A DNA stretch of 64,000 nucleotides from Nocardia brasiliensis (GTDB lineage: Bacteria > Actinomycetota > Actinomycetes > Mycobacteriales > Mycobacteriaceae): assembly GCF_011801125.1 (NCBI RefSeq), contig NZ_CP046171.1, positions 1,674,001-1,738,000 of the forward strand, in the 5' to 3' direction. The notes beneath the pieces are model-generated. The model searched no databases, had not been told where the DNA came from, and saw only the letters and a list, made by a program, of their open reading frames with translations. The translations under genes were made by a program, and so were the position numbers. Of this stretch, positions 27,901 through 34,226 are shown in pieces. Within the stretch, counting starts at the first letter, position 1. The number at the start of each line of letters is the position of its first letter.

Positions 27901-28375
27901 TGTCGACGAGAAGATGCAGGCCTACCCGCACCTGGTGTGGGCACGGGAACCGCTGCGCTTCGGCGAGCGCTTCCCGCTGAAGGCGGGCCTGCTGACCTCG
28001 CTCGGCTTCGGGCACGTCAACGGTCTGGTCGCGGTGGTGCATCCGGAGGCGTTCATCCAGGCGATCGAGCCGTCCCGGCGTGAGGCCTACCAGCGCCGGG
28101 CGCAGCAGCGTCAGCTCGCGGGCAGGCAGCGCTTCGCCGAGGCCATGTGCGGCGGCGCCCCGCTGTACGAGCGCCCGGCCGATCGTCGCCTCGGTGGTGA
28201 CGGCACGCCCGCCAAGCAGTCGCGTCAGCTCGAAGCCGACGTGCTGCTGTCGACCCAGGCACGCCTGAGCACCGACGGCGCGTACCGTGCCGACGGCTTC
28301 GCCTGCGGTGCGGCGGTCTCGGATGCGCAACTCGCGGCGGATGGTTCGCGCGCGGGCGGCCAGGGCACGTCGTAG
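18965..28375 (+). CDS. fas: Type I fatty acid synthase (FAS-I)
   Basis: This is a single chain of 3136 residues with the head-to-tail order of fungal/mycobacterial FAS-I. The acetyltransferase has GHSQG, Ser160. The enoyl reductase spans about 410-960 (LLAGMTPTTVDAKIV, GGKAGGHHSW). The hot-dog dehydratase has VSGDHNPIHTSDAA near 1270. The malonyl/palmitoyl transferase has GHSVGEY, Ser1481. An Ala/Pro linker leads to the carrier domain with GVSSRRNQ (Ser1851 or 1852 as phosphopantetheine site). The ketoreductase has VVTGASKGSIAA near 2157. The ketosynthase has HPVAACATAAVS (Cys2756), SKHDTST and LTGHAKGGAA. It makes medium and long acyl-CoA, including mycolic acid precursors. TTG 18965 is preferred: AGGAGAAGGAAG lies 10 nt upstream, and the longer frame would start inside the operator region. 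acpS follows after 11 nt. Confidence 0.97.
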   Translation: MTINESTEAGQSAKVGKATRAGATRSPLLDRLLTGTPYALAFGGQGAQWLDELADLSRDSALEPELTALVNEAETMLEPVSAQLLVVRPVGFDPVGWMLEDDLVDTELGEVSAAPPAQVLRSAAVSMPGVLLSQVAAMRALRMQGLDPDEHAPVAIVGHSQGRLAATAVEAGGQRDAEILALAQLIGAAAGLVARRRGLMPVGERSPMVAVSNVDPEQLRAVVAEVSEGVDPAAAAVVSIRNGRRRAVLSGAPAQLERVRQRCAQIHDKQAAEREGKVRGGAIFAPVFEDVAVDVAFHHPALADTVDLVRSWATQCGLDAELAAALAQEILVDPIDWVEIVDGVVDAGAQWILDLGPGDLLSRLTGGSLKGTGVGIVAAATRAGQRSLLTPGAAPETAAPWSAFAPRPVRLPNGRIVVETAFTKLTGRSPILLAGMTPTTVDAKIVAAAANAGHWAELAGGGQVTEQIFADRVAELKTLLQPGRAVQFNSLFLDPYLWKLQLGGKRLVQKARTAGAPFDGVIVTAGIPELEEAVALINELTEVGISHVAFKPGTVAQIRAVLRIADEVPDYPVIMHIEGGKAGGHHSWEDLDDLLLETYAELRSRDNVVVCVGGGIGTPERATEYLTGAWARAHGYPVMPLDGVLVGTAAMATLEATTAPEVKQLLVDTPGTPDWVGAGTASGGMASGRSQLGADIHEIDNAASRTGRLLDEVAGDAEAVAARRDEIIAALNGTAKPYFGDVATMTYQDWLQRYVELAVGLDRRKDFDCGTDLGEAIADATRSVWLDITWRDRFADMMRRTESRLHPADRGEIPTLFPTDDAFENPVAALCALQERYPAAAHTQLHPADVPFFVALCKTPGKPVNFVPVVDGDVRRWWRSDSLWQAHDPRYSADQVCIIPGTVAVAGITRVDEPVGELLDRFEQDTAYSLVRAGVVPVAVDARRVAGVTAGAIDTVLAAPDIEWSGRTTVNPVHRLGELAEWTVDGKGAVHPPSGATLTETTGPVAEHAYVELTVPLLGSNVVRIRITVPTTVYNGGAPVVTEADATTAMSALLAVAAGQDLPEVKGKVAHLNIAWTPDLIADHAGVTGSGLPSTLSTLGRTVPDVLVGACWPAVFAVLGAARAADGSRGTAGGEADGVGGHSVIEGMLDLVHLDHQIDLAGELPTSPSVLAVRAEAGETLDTDLGRVVEVRVRIAGLLDRPETGLSMPTVATLTERFAIRGRNGAGELTDPPRAAGTVADTATETPRRRRRDVTIVAPRTMKAFAAVSGDHNPIHTSDAAAKLAGLGSPIVHGMWLSAAAQHAVSAVDPDSTVPARTLTAWTTRFLGMVRPGAEIDVRVERIAVDAGSEIVEVSCRAAGDLVMTATGRTATPRTVYAFPGQGIQRKGMGLDARTRSKAAKAIWDRADKHTREALGFSILAVVRDNPTYLKARGVEHRHPDGVLHLTQFTQVAMAVLGVAQVAELREAGAYIEGAMLAGHSVGEYNALAAVAGVLPLEAVLEVVFQRGSAMHELVPRDDQGRSDYRMAAIRPSQIGLPDDEVIDFVSGIGAQVGEFLEVVNLNLRGSQYAIAGTVAGLEALEAEIERRRAEFGGKRAFILVPGIDVPFHSTVLRKGVPEFRHKLEQLLPADLHPEVLVGRYIPNLVPRPFSLEREFVQEIADLVPSEPLAAVLADFESWAARPTELCRVVLVELLAWQFASPVRWIETQDLLFTDIASGGLGVERFVEIGLGATPTVANLASQTLKLPAFRGATVEVLNIEREAGIVYSTDTDPAPVDEPADEVVETPTAATPAAAPAAPAPAPSTGGPRPDDIAFTAADATRVLIALWTKLRLDQIGPVDTIEGLCDGVSSRRNQLLVDLGSELSLGAIDGAADADMGALAATVERLARTYKPFGSVLTDSIGDHLRKVFGPSGKRPAAIAERVKKVWELGDGWASHVTAEVSLGTREGASVRGGELGGLVSGSLADAASVDAAIDAAVQAVAARRGIAVSLPSAGGGGGATVDAAALGEFTEQITGRDGVLATAARVVLDQLGLTEQVSAPEASDTSLVDLVSAELGSDWPRLVAPAFDARKAVLLDDRWATAREDLARLWLGDDAETAALPVTGYLGAGEAVAAQANWWRERAKHEARSVLAGVYAQIAEAALSTDDRGVWSADIAVVTGASKGSIAAAVTGRLLGGGATVVVTTSGLDDARLAFYRKLYRDNARHGAALWVVPANMASYQDIDALIEWIGTEQVDNAGGAKVKTKDAMTPTMLLPFAAPRVAGDLSDAGARAELEMRVLLWSVERLIGGLSVLGADHDVDAKLHVVLPGSPNRGMFGGDGAYGESKAALDAVVAKWRAEKSWSTRVTLVHALIGWVRGTGLMGHNDPMVAAVEEAGVQTWSTAEMADELLKWCTSRARQVTLAGPQQIDLTGGLAKAKLDLPALAKQAAEQAAEQDAQADAAATISALPAPPALSSALPVPEWGTVTADLADMVVIVGAGELGPYGSARTRFEMEVEDQLSAAGVLELAWTTGLVTWENDPKPGWYDAETGDYVPESELAEKYHDVVVARCGVRRYGDDGAMIDNSAPLMTSVFLDQDLTFTVGSEAEARAFHEADPEHTVIVPVPDSADWTVIRKAGTEIRVPRRAKLSRTVGGQIPTGWDPTVWGISAEMVNSIDRVALWNVVCTVDAFISSGFSPAELMSWVHPSQVANTQGTGMGGMSSMRSLYIDNLLGESRANDILQEALPNVALAHVVQAYVGSYGAMVHPVAACATAAVSVEEGVDKIRLGKADVVVAGGFDDLGIEGIVGFGDMSATADSAAMSAKGISDRYFSRANDRRRGGFVESQGGGTVLLARGDVAVEMGLPVLGVVAFAQSFADGVHTSIPAPGLGALGAGRGGRESRIAAELRKLGVAPDDIAVLSKHDTSTAANDPNESELHTRLATAIGRSAGAPLFVVSQKSLTGHAKGGAAAFQLIGLCQVLENGVVPPNRSLDCVDEKMQAYPHLVWAREPLRFGERFPLKAGLLTSLGFGHVNGLVAVVHPEAFIQAIEPSRREAYQRRAQQRQLAGRQRFAEAMCGGAPLYERPADRRLGGDGTPAKQSRQLEADVLLSTQARLSTDGAYRADGFACGAAVSDAQLAADGSRAGGQGTS

Positions 28376-28386
28376 GCTCCCGCCCT

Positions 28387-28824
28387 ATGACGATCCTCGG
28401 TATCGGCTTGGACTTGGTGACTGTCTCCGAGTTCGCCGAACAGCTCGAACGTGCCGGAACCACCATGCTCCGGGAAAGTTTCACCGCGGGCGAGCGGCGT
28501 TACTGTCAGAGCAAGGGGACCGATCCGGCCCGCAGCTATGCGGCCCGGTGGGCGGCGAAGGAGGCGGTGCTCAAGGCGTGGGCATCGTCTCGGTTCGCGC
28601 GTCGCCCGCAGATCGGTGACAACCCTTACCCGCTGATCGAAGTGGTCAACGACGCGTGGGGCAGGCCGAGCATCAAGCTGCACGGCCTGGCCGCCGAATT
28701 CCTGCCGCGCGCACGGGTTCACCTGTCGCTCACGCACGACGGCGACATGGCGGCCGCGATGGTGGTGCTGGAAGACCCCGGTGAGTTAGCGGATTTGATC
28801 GCGGGCCGCGAAGGCCAGAGCTGA
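28387..28824 (+). CDS. acpS: Holo-ACP synthase (4'-phosphopantetheinyl transferase)
   Basis: The 145-residue protein has the AcpS motifs ILGIGLDLVTVSEF (metal-binding Asp), RYAARWAAKEAVLKAW in the form SYAARWAAKEAV, and HLSLTHDGDMAAA. It transfers phosphopantetheine from CoA to the carrier domain of FAS-I. It starts 11 nt after fas, which fits one transcript, and the fas-acpS order is the one known from mycobacteria. It converges with the PucR gene with only 2 nt between the stop codons. Confidence 0.95.
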   Translation: MTILGIGLDLVTVSEFAEQLERAGTTMLRESFTAGERRYCQSKGTDPARSYAARWAAKEAVLKAWASSRFARRPQIGDNPYPLIEVVNDAWGRPSIKLHGLAAEFLPRARVHLSLTHDGDMAAAMVVLEDPGELADLIAGREGQS

Positions 28825-28826
28825 GA

Positions 28827-29981
28827 CTAATCCCGGTGGGTGCGGCGCAGCCGTCTGCGCTGCATCGCCCACCACGCTTCGAGGGCACGGTCGGGATCGG
28901 CGAGATCGATCCCGACCAGGTCCTGGAAGCGACGTAGTCGGTAGCGCACCGTATTGGTGTGCAGGCCCAGCTCTTTCGCGGTGTGGTCGACCCGCATGCC
29001 ATTGCTCAGGTAGTGCTGTGCGGTGTCGAGCAGGGTTGCGGCGCTTTCGCTCTCGCCGAGCGGCACCAGGTAGCGCCGATCGAGTTCCTCACCCACCTCG
29101 CTGTCGGCCAGCACCGCGGGCAACAACCCGAGGTCGGCCAGGGTGTGCATGCCGGTGAGCTCGAAGGCGACCGCGGTCGCCATCGCACGGGTGGCGCGCA
29201 GGAACGACGGCTCCATCCGATCCAGCCGCGCGGCCGGGCCGATCCCGACCGCGGTCGGGAGCTCGACGGTCGGTGCCGCGTCGACGATTCCGGCGATATC
29301 ACCGTCGATCACCGCGAACAGGGCGTGCGGCCGATCGCCCTCGGGCTCGAGCGCCCTGGCCAACGCGTCCGCGGGCATGGTGGCGTTGGGCCGGGCCCGC
29401 ACCGCGTGGTAGACGCGGAACGAGTCGAGGCCGTAACGCTCTGCCTGCACCCGGATCTCGGAGGCCGGGAGCGTGCCGAACAGGATCCCGCGCACCAGGT
29501 CGGACCGGTGCTGCTGGGCATGCAGGCTCTGCTGGAACTCCACCTCCAGGTGCCCGCGCGCGACCGCGAGAATCGCCGAATCGGTCACGGCGAGAATGTC
29601 ATTGGCCAGGTCGAGCAGCTGCCGGTCGGTGAGGCCGAACTTGCGGCCCATGGTGATGGTCTCGTCGGTGGCGACCCGAACCGCGAAACGCCAGCCGTTG
29701 AACATCTCGTGCACCGGAATCCCTTGCCGAGCACGCGTTTTGCCATGCTCGGTGAACACGGCCAGCTCGGCGTCGGTCAGCTCGCTGTTCGTGGCGAGGG
29801 TGCGCAGCACCTGTTCGACGGTGCTGAGCGCGGTCGGCAGGATCATCTCGGTGTCCAGCCGCCCGTAAGAGGGCACCTCGACGCGCATGCGCTCTATCGC
29901 CGTCGTGGTCAGATCGGTGGCATGCGTGAGCAGCCGAGCCAGCAGGGCGCGGCGGTCCGCGGGTGCCGGACTAGTCGCCAT
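28827..29981 (-). CDS. PucR family transcriptional regulator
   Basis: The 384-residue protein lacks an N-terminal PucR/GAF receiver but has a helical sensor-like N-terminal half, a GGDEF-like degenerate middle (FAVIDGDIAGIVDAAPTVELPTAVGIGPAARL), and the PucR C-terminal helix-turn-helix (LLDTAQHYLSNGMRVDHTAKELGLHTNTVRYRLRRFQDLVGIDL). It lies downstream of a TetR gene on the same strand with an 81-nt gap and converges on acpS. A link to fatty acid synthesis is suggested only by position. Confidence 0.85.
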   Translation of the reverse strand: MATSPAPADRRALLARLLTHATDLTTTAIERMRVEVPSYGRLDTEMILPTALSTVEQVLRTLATNSELTDAELAVFTEHGKTRARQGIPVHEMFNGWRFAVRVATDETITMGRKFGLTDRQLLDLANDILAVTDSAILAVARGHLEVEFQQSLHAQQHRSDLVRGILFGTLPASEIRVQAERYGLDSFRVYHAVRARPNATMPADALARALEPEGDRPHALFAVIDGDIAGIVDAAPTVELPTAVGIGPAARLDRMEPSFLRATRAMATAVAFELTGMHTLADLGLLPAVLADSEVGEELDRRYLVPLGESESAATLLDTAQHYLSNGMRVDHTAKELGLHTNTVRYRLRRFQDLVGIDLADPDRALEAWWAMQRRRLRRTHRD

Positions 29982-30062
29982 TAACTGGAGGGTAACTCTC
30001 TTTCGGCTCTACGACAAAGGGTGCGCCGGCGCACGGCTCGATCAATCACGCCCGCCGACGGG

Positions 30063-30683
30063 TCAGCGCTGGCTGGCCGATCGCGATTCTTTCTCCGCGA
30101 CCAGCAGATACGCGACCATCAGCCGCTTGAGCTCGGACACCGCCTCCGCGTTGCTCTGCTCGTCCTGGACCGAGAAGTTCAGCATCGAGTAGACGACGTG
30201 CACCAGGACCTCGGCCATCATGGTGCGCCTCGCACGCGGGGTGCGCGGCGTGAGCGGGCGCAGCATCTGCGCGACGACCTCGGCGAATTCCTTCTCGTGG
30301 ATCGCGCCGGTGGCCCGGGTCGACGGGGTGGACTGCATCGCGAGCCACACCTCGCGCCGGGACGGGTCGGTCATCCACAGGTTCGCCATGTGATCGACGA
30401 ACTGGTTCATGTGCCGCAGCCAGTCCAGCGACGGGATCTCGCCGTGGAAGTCGGCGAGCTCGCGCGAAACCGCAACGAGATCCTGCCGATTCAGCTCGCA
30501 GACGATCACGTACTTGTTGGCGAAGAACTGGTACAGCGTGCCGATGGGCACCTCGGCCCGTGCCGCGACCTCTTCACAGGTGAACGATTCGAATCCCACC
30601 TCTACCAGCAGTTCTCTGGACGCCTGCAAGAGCGCGTCGAACTTCCGCTTGCTGCGTTCCTGCGTCGGCCGGCGCCGCGGCAT
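30063..30683 (-). CDS. TetR family transcriptional regulator
   Basis: The HTH region (QERSKRKFDALLQASRELLVEVGFESFTCEEVAARAEVPIGTLYQFFANKYVIV) is typical TetR, followed by an all-helical ligand domain. ATG 30683 is preferred because GGAG sits just before it; a GTG at 30761 would add 26 residues without a good ribosome site. It is divergent from the gene at 30923. It does not resemble FasR in its N-terminus as I remember it. The target is unknown. Confidence 0.85.
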   Translation of the reverse strand: MPRRRPTQERSKRKFDALLQASRELLVEVGFESFTCEEVAARAEVPIGTLYQFFANKYVIVCELNRQDLVAVSRELADFHGEIPSLDWLRHMNQFVDHMANLWMTDPSRREVWLAMQSTPSTRATGAIHEKEFAEVVAQMLRPLTPRTPRARRTMMAEVLVHVVYSMLNFSVQDEQSNAEAVSELKRLMVAYLLVAEKESRSASQR

Positions 30684-30922
30684 GAGCTCCTGTGGGTCGT
30701 CCTGCAGCTCCAACGCAGGGTCCAGCCGTTGTTTCGACCTGGCCTCCGCGCGTACTTCCACGTAACCAGGCTAACGGTAGGGACACTCGCACGACACGCG
30801 CCGGGCATCTGCGTGTTCCTCTTCTGTCTGAATTCACCACCCATCCGGATCGAATTCGGCGCCGAACACATACCGAGCGCGCGTGGCTGCGGACGCGCGA
30901 AAGGATCAGGAAGGCGCGATCA

Positions 30923-32200
30923 GTGGTAGCTCGATCAGTGGTAACTCTCGGCGTCTCCACCGAACGTGGCGCCGTGCACGCGGTAGCCTTCGCCGATACC
31001 GGCGCCCGGCTACCCGAGCGCGTGCTGCTGCACCGGGTGCGGCGCACGCACGGCGACAGCAAGGCCGAACTGGCCGCGGCGGTCGAGACGGCGATGGACG
31101 AACTCGCCGCCGAGCTCGGACCCGACCACGAGATCGCCGGTGCCGCGGTCACCTACCGGGACGCGGCCGAGCGGCGCGCGATCGTCACGAGGCTGGCGAG
31201 CGGGCAGTGGCACACGGCCTCGCTGGTGTCGTCGAAATCGGCCCATCTCAGCGTGGCCGCCGTGATGACCTGGCTCGATGAGTTCGACGACCTGCTGATC
31301 TGCGAGGTTGTCCCGGGGTACCAGGCCTTCACCCTGGTCAATCGTGAGCGGACCCGGGTCCTCGCGGCGAGCAGCCAGTCCGGTGGTGCGAGCGCCGAGG
31401 CGATGGGCGTCGCGGTCACGGCCGCCTGGGATCAGTTCGAGGCGGCCGCGGTGCGGCCCGACGCGGTGGTGCTGATCGGTTCGGCCGCGGACCAGCCCGC
31501 GGTCGTCGCGGCCGTGGACGGTTTCGGTGCGCCGGTCATTCCGTGCAAGACGGCCGCGGCGGCCTCGGCCGCGGGCGCGGCGCTGTACGCGATGGCCGAC
31601 CTGGACGGTTTCGACCTCGAGCCGGAGCAGGGGCGGCGGGTGCGCGGCGGCACGGCGGTATTCGCGGCGGCCAGCGTGCTCGCGGGCGGTCTCGTGGTAG
31701 GCGGGGTTTACGTCGCGGGCGGTTCCGCGCGCACGCTGCCGGGTTCGGTCGTCAAGGACGCGCACGTCACCGCCGAGTCCAAACTGGTCTCCGGCGGGCC
31801 GGGCGATACGAGCGGCGAGGGTCGCGGTGGCGACGGTCCGGTGCTCGATCGCCGCATGCCGGTCGCCGCCCATGTCCCGGATCTGACGGTGGTCACCATC
31901 GATCCCGCGGACATCCGGCCGGACTACACCACACAGCGCTGGGGCAGCCGGCTCGAGCATCCGGAACCGCTGGTCGCCGACGAATCGGCGCACGAGGCCG
32001 AAGCCAACCCGAGCACCCCGCTCACCTCCGGCTCGGGCACGCTCGCAGGCACCAACAAGGTCGGCGCCCCGAACGGCGCCCTGCTCTTCCCCGGCGAGAC
32101 GCCACCCCCGCCCGCCTTCACCCCGGAGTCCTACACCTGGTGGGACAACCACTTCCGCATGATGCTGCAGTGGGCGGCCCAACAAATCTCCTCCGTCTAA
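30923..32200 (+). CDS. DUF7159-like actinobacterial membrane-anchored protein
   Basis: The 425-residue protein begins (GTG 30923, AGGAAGG upstream) with an actin/ROK-like repeat pattern (TLGVSTERGAVHAVAFADTGARL ... AMDELAAEL), continues with a second alpha/beta part, then has one membrane segment (AVFAAASVLAGGLVVGGVYVAGG at about residues 240-262) and a long proline-rich extracytoplasmic tail ending in WWDNHFRMMLQWAAQQ. Similar proteins are widespread in Mycobacterium and Nocardia and have no known function. It ends just before a strong terminator. Confidence 0.65.
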   Translation: MVARSVVTLGVSTERGAVHAVAFADTGARLPERVLLHRVRRTHGDSKAELAAAVETAMDELAAELGPDHEIAGAAVTYRDAAERRAIVTRLASGQWHTASLVSSKSAHLSVAAVMTWLDEFDDLLICEVVPGYQAFTLVNRERTRVLAASSQSGGASAEAMGVAVTAAWDQFEAAAVRPDAVVLIGSAADQPAVVAAVDGFGAPVIPCKTAAAASAAGAALYAMADLDGFDLEPEQGRRVRGGTAVFAAASVLAGGLVVGGVYVAGGSARTLPGSVVKDAHVTAESKLVSGGPGDTSGEGRGGDGPVLDRRMPVAAHVPDLTVVTIDPADIRPDYTTQRWGSRLEHPEPLVADESAHEAEANPSTPLTSGSGTLAGTNKVGAPNGALLFPGETPPPPAFTPESYTWWDNHFRMMLQWAAQQISSV

Positions 32201-32220
32201 CCAGCCGATCACCCCCAAGA

Positions 32221-32260
32221 CGAAAAGGTCCGGTGCCTCCTCCAGCTCCGGACCTTTTCG
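32221..32260 (+). terminator. Rho-independent-like terminator
   Basis: A perfect 13-bp stem (CGAAAAGGTCCGG and its complement, 32221-32233 / 32248-32260) with a 14-nt loop is followed by TTT. It lies 20 nt after the stop of the preceding gene. Confidence 0.85.
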
Positions 32261-32788
32261 TTTGCACGTGGGTGACAGCCGGGGCAGCCGATCTGTGGGT
32301 ACGTTGGCTGCGCAAACCGGGGTGTCGTTGTCCGAGGGCGCTGTCGCGGACGCGGTGACCGGCTAACCGCAGCTGAGCTGTACCGAGTGACGGCACTGCC
32401 CATGTGATGCAGTGGGTGGCCGATATCGCTCGCCGGCCGGCCGAGATCCCAAGGCGCGACCGCGCATGCCCTCCGGCCTGCGGCCGATATCGAAACCACA
32501 GCACCGAACGATCGGATAGCTGCAAAGTTGCTATAGGGTGAAACCGCTGTTTGCCGGCGACAATTGACCGTGGATGTTCGAGAGCTGTGCGTGCAGCTGA
32601 TACCCCATTGCGGCGGTTGAGCCCGTGGTCGAGTACCCGGGTGTGCTGGGCCGGGTACTCGACCGGTGACGCTTTGCCGCGCTGATGCGGGGTTGACTCG
32701 TGCCGGGGGCGGTGGAGGTCGACGTGTGTTGGGGCGTCGGCGATTTCGCGGTCGGCTCGGGCGGGCGCTCGGCGGGGCGAGCGGGGTC
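32261..32788. other. Gene-free stretch with a strong hairpin
   Basis: No convincing gene was found. At 32627-32664 a perfect 14-bp inverted repeat (GGTCGAGTACCCGG, 10-nt loop) stands alone without a T-run. Its role is unknown; it could be a terminator or the remains of a mobile sequence end. Confidence 0.45.
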
Positions 32789-33262
32789 CTAGACCGACAG
32801 GTCGCGGCGCAGTTTGGCGACGTGGCCGGTCGCGCGCACGTTGTACTGCGCGACCTCGATCTTGCCGTTCTCGTCGACCAGGAAGGTCGAGCGGATGACG
32901 CCGGTGACGGTCTTGCCGTACATGGTCTTCTCGCCGAACGCGCCCCACGCGGTGAGCACGGACTTGTCCGGATCCGAGAGCAGCGGGAAGGTCAGCTGCT
33001 CGGCGTCACGGAACTTGGCCAGCTTCGCGGGCTTGTCCGGCGAGATGCCGAGCACGGCGATGCCCGCGCCGTCGAGTTCGGCGAGGCTGTCGCGGAAGTC
33101 GCAGGCCTGCTTGGTGCAGCCGGGGGTGCTCGCGGCGGGGTAGAAGTACACGATCACCTTGCGGCCGCGGTAGTCGGCGAGCGACACGTCCTTGCCGTCG
33201 GCGTCGGGCAGCGTGAAATCGGGGGCGGCATCGCCGGGGGAGAGTCGTTGGTTGTCGGTCAC
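32789..33262 (-). CDS. bcp: Thioredoxin-dependent peroxiredoxin (BCP/PrxQ type)
   Basis: The 157-residue protein has the AhpC/TSA fold with FYPAASTPGCTKQACDF: peroxidatic Cys49 and resolving Cys54 four residues apart, as in BCP-type enzymes. It reduces peroxides in the cytoplasm using thioredoxin. GTG 33262 is chosen because the conserved LSPGDAAPDF starts soon after; a nearby GTG at 33271 is an alternative. It is divergent from the DUF3618 gene. Confidence 0.92.
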   Translation of the reverse strand: MTDNQRLSPGDAAPDFTLPDADGKDVSLADYRGRKVIVYFYPAASTPGCTKQACDFRDSLAELDGAGIAVLGISPDKPAKLAKFRDAEQLTFPLLSDPDKSVLTAWGAFGEKTMYGKTVTGVIRSTFLVDENGKIEVAQYNVRATGHVAKLRRDLSV

Positions 33263-33314
33263 GTCCTGCACGGTAATCGAAGGCTCGGACAGTCCGCGGA
33301 CAGACAGAACCAGT

Positions 33315-33373
33315 CTGTCGATACCGACAGGGCGAGCGGGTCCGGACCACCGCGACACTTGTCGGGACCGACA
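33315..33373. promoter_or_regulatory. Two related palindromes upstream of bcp
   Basis: CTGTCG-ATAC-CGACAG (33315-33330) and TGTCGG-GA-CCGACA (33360-33373) share the core TGTCGNNACCGACA and lie 45 bp apart between divergent genes. Spacing and similarity suggest two binding sites for one dimeric regulator. Confidence 0.45.
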
Positions 33374-33503
33374 GGAGCACCGCGCGCTCGAGTGCGCCGC
33401 GGCCGGACCGATAGACTCGTCCGGGAGCTGAGGACGACCCGCGACGGCCGAATACGCACCGCGATTCGAGCCTTGGCGCAGACCGAATACAGGAGGCCGG
33501 AAC

Positions 33504-33725
33504 GTGGCAAAGGACACCGAGCGGATCGAGCGGGAGATCGAGGCGGCGCGCACACGGTTGGCGAGCACGCTCGACGAGCTCGCGGTGCGCGCCGATCCGC
33601 AGCGGATCGCCAGCGACAGCAAGCAGATCGTGGTGCGAAAGCTGAACGAGCCCAAGGTGAAGTACAGCCTGATCGGCGCCGCGGCGCTGGTGGTCGGGCT
33701 GGTGCTGCTCAAGATTTTCCGCTGA
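33504..33725 (+). CDS. DUF3618 small membrane protein
   Basis: The 73-residue protein has an amphipathic helix (DTERIEREIEAARTRLASTLDELAVRADPQRI), the hallmark of DUF3618, followed by one C-terminal membrane segment (YSLIGAAALVVGLVLLKIF). A perfect AGGAGG at 33491-33496 precedes the GTG start. Members are common in actinobacteria with no established function. A terminator follows 25 nt after the stop. Confidence 0.85.
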   Translation: MAKDTERIEREIEAARTRLASTLDELAVRADPQRIASDSKQIVVRKLNEPKVKYSLIGAAALVVGLVLLKIFR

Positions 33726-33750
33726 TCGGCCGAAAGGTCCCGAACAGCAG

Positions 33751-33781
33751 AACACCCGGTGTGTAGGTCACACCGGGTGTT
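33751..33781. terminator. Bidirectional terminator
   Basis: A 13-bp perfect stem (AACACCCGGTGTG and complement) with loop TAGGT lies between the convergent DUF3618 and Excalibur genes and is followed by CGCTTTT on the plus strand. Confidence 0.85.
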
Positions 33782-33796
33782 CGCTTTTCGCAGGTC

Positions 33797-34093
33797 TCAG
33801 ACCGTGGGGCAGGCGAACCCGTCACCGTCCGGATCCAGATGCGGGCCATAGCCGGGCTCGCCGCGAAAGAGCGGCGCCCGGCCGGCGGCCTTGGCGTCTT
33901 CGCAGTTGGCGAAAGCGCCACCCGCAGAACCGGTCTGCGTCAGACCGGCCGAACCGGTCGCGGCCGAGCCGGTGTCGACGGCGGACGAACCGGTTCCGGA
34001 GGAACCAGAGGGCGGCTGCGCCCCTGCGGTCGGCGCCGCAAGTAGGGTCAGTCCCGCGACGGCAGCGCTGAAGGTAAGCCGACGAACGTTCAT
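33797..34093 (-). CDS. Secreted Excalibur-domain protein
   Basis: The 98-residue protein has a signal peptide (MNVRRLTFSAAVAGLTLLAAPTAGA), a Gly/Ser/Thr-rich spacer and a C-terminal Excalibur motif (FANCEDAKAAGRAPL ... DPDGDGFACP), a calcium-binding-like DxDxDGxxC module with a paired upstream cysteine. It probably acts outside the cell; the ligand is unknown. ATG 34093 starts the signal peptide. Confidence 0.85.
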   Translation of the reverse strand: MNVRRLTFSAAVAGLTLLAAPTAGAQPPSGSSGTGSSAVDTGSAATGSAGLTQTGSAGGAFANCEDAKAAGRAPLFRGEPGYGPHLDPDGDGFACPTV

Positions 34094-34226
34094 GTATTCC
34101 TCTAAATAGTTGCTGCGATGGATAGGCGCCCGACCGGACGCCGCATCCACTGTTGTGACGGCTCGCCCTCTTGTCAACCGCGCCGCTGGAGAACTAGGGC
34201 ATTAGGGGATCGGTGCGCTGTCGCTC

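Noticed and set aside
26003..28330. Second long minus-strand frame opposite the ketosynthase region of fas
   Set aside because: Same cause; low-complexity translation and no start signal.
28827..30683. PucR or TetR gene near fas as the FasR regulator
   Set aside because: The PucR protein is a different family and the TetR N-terminus does not resemble FasR as remembered; proximity alone is not enough.
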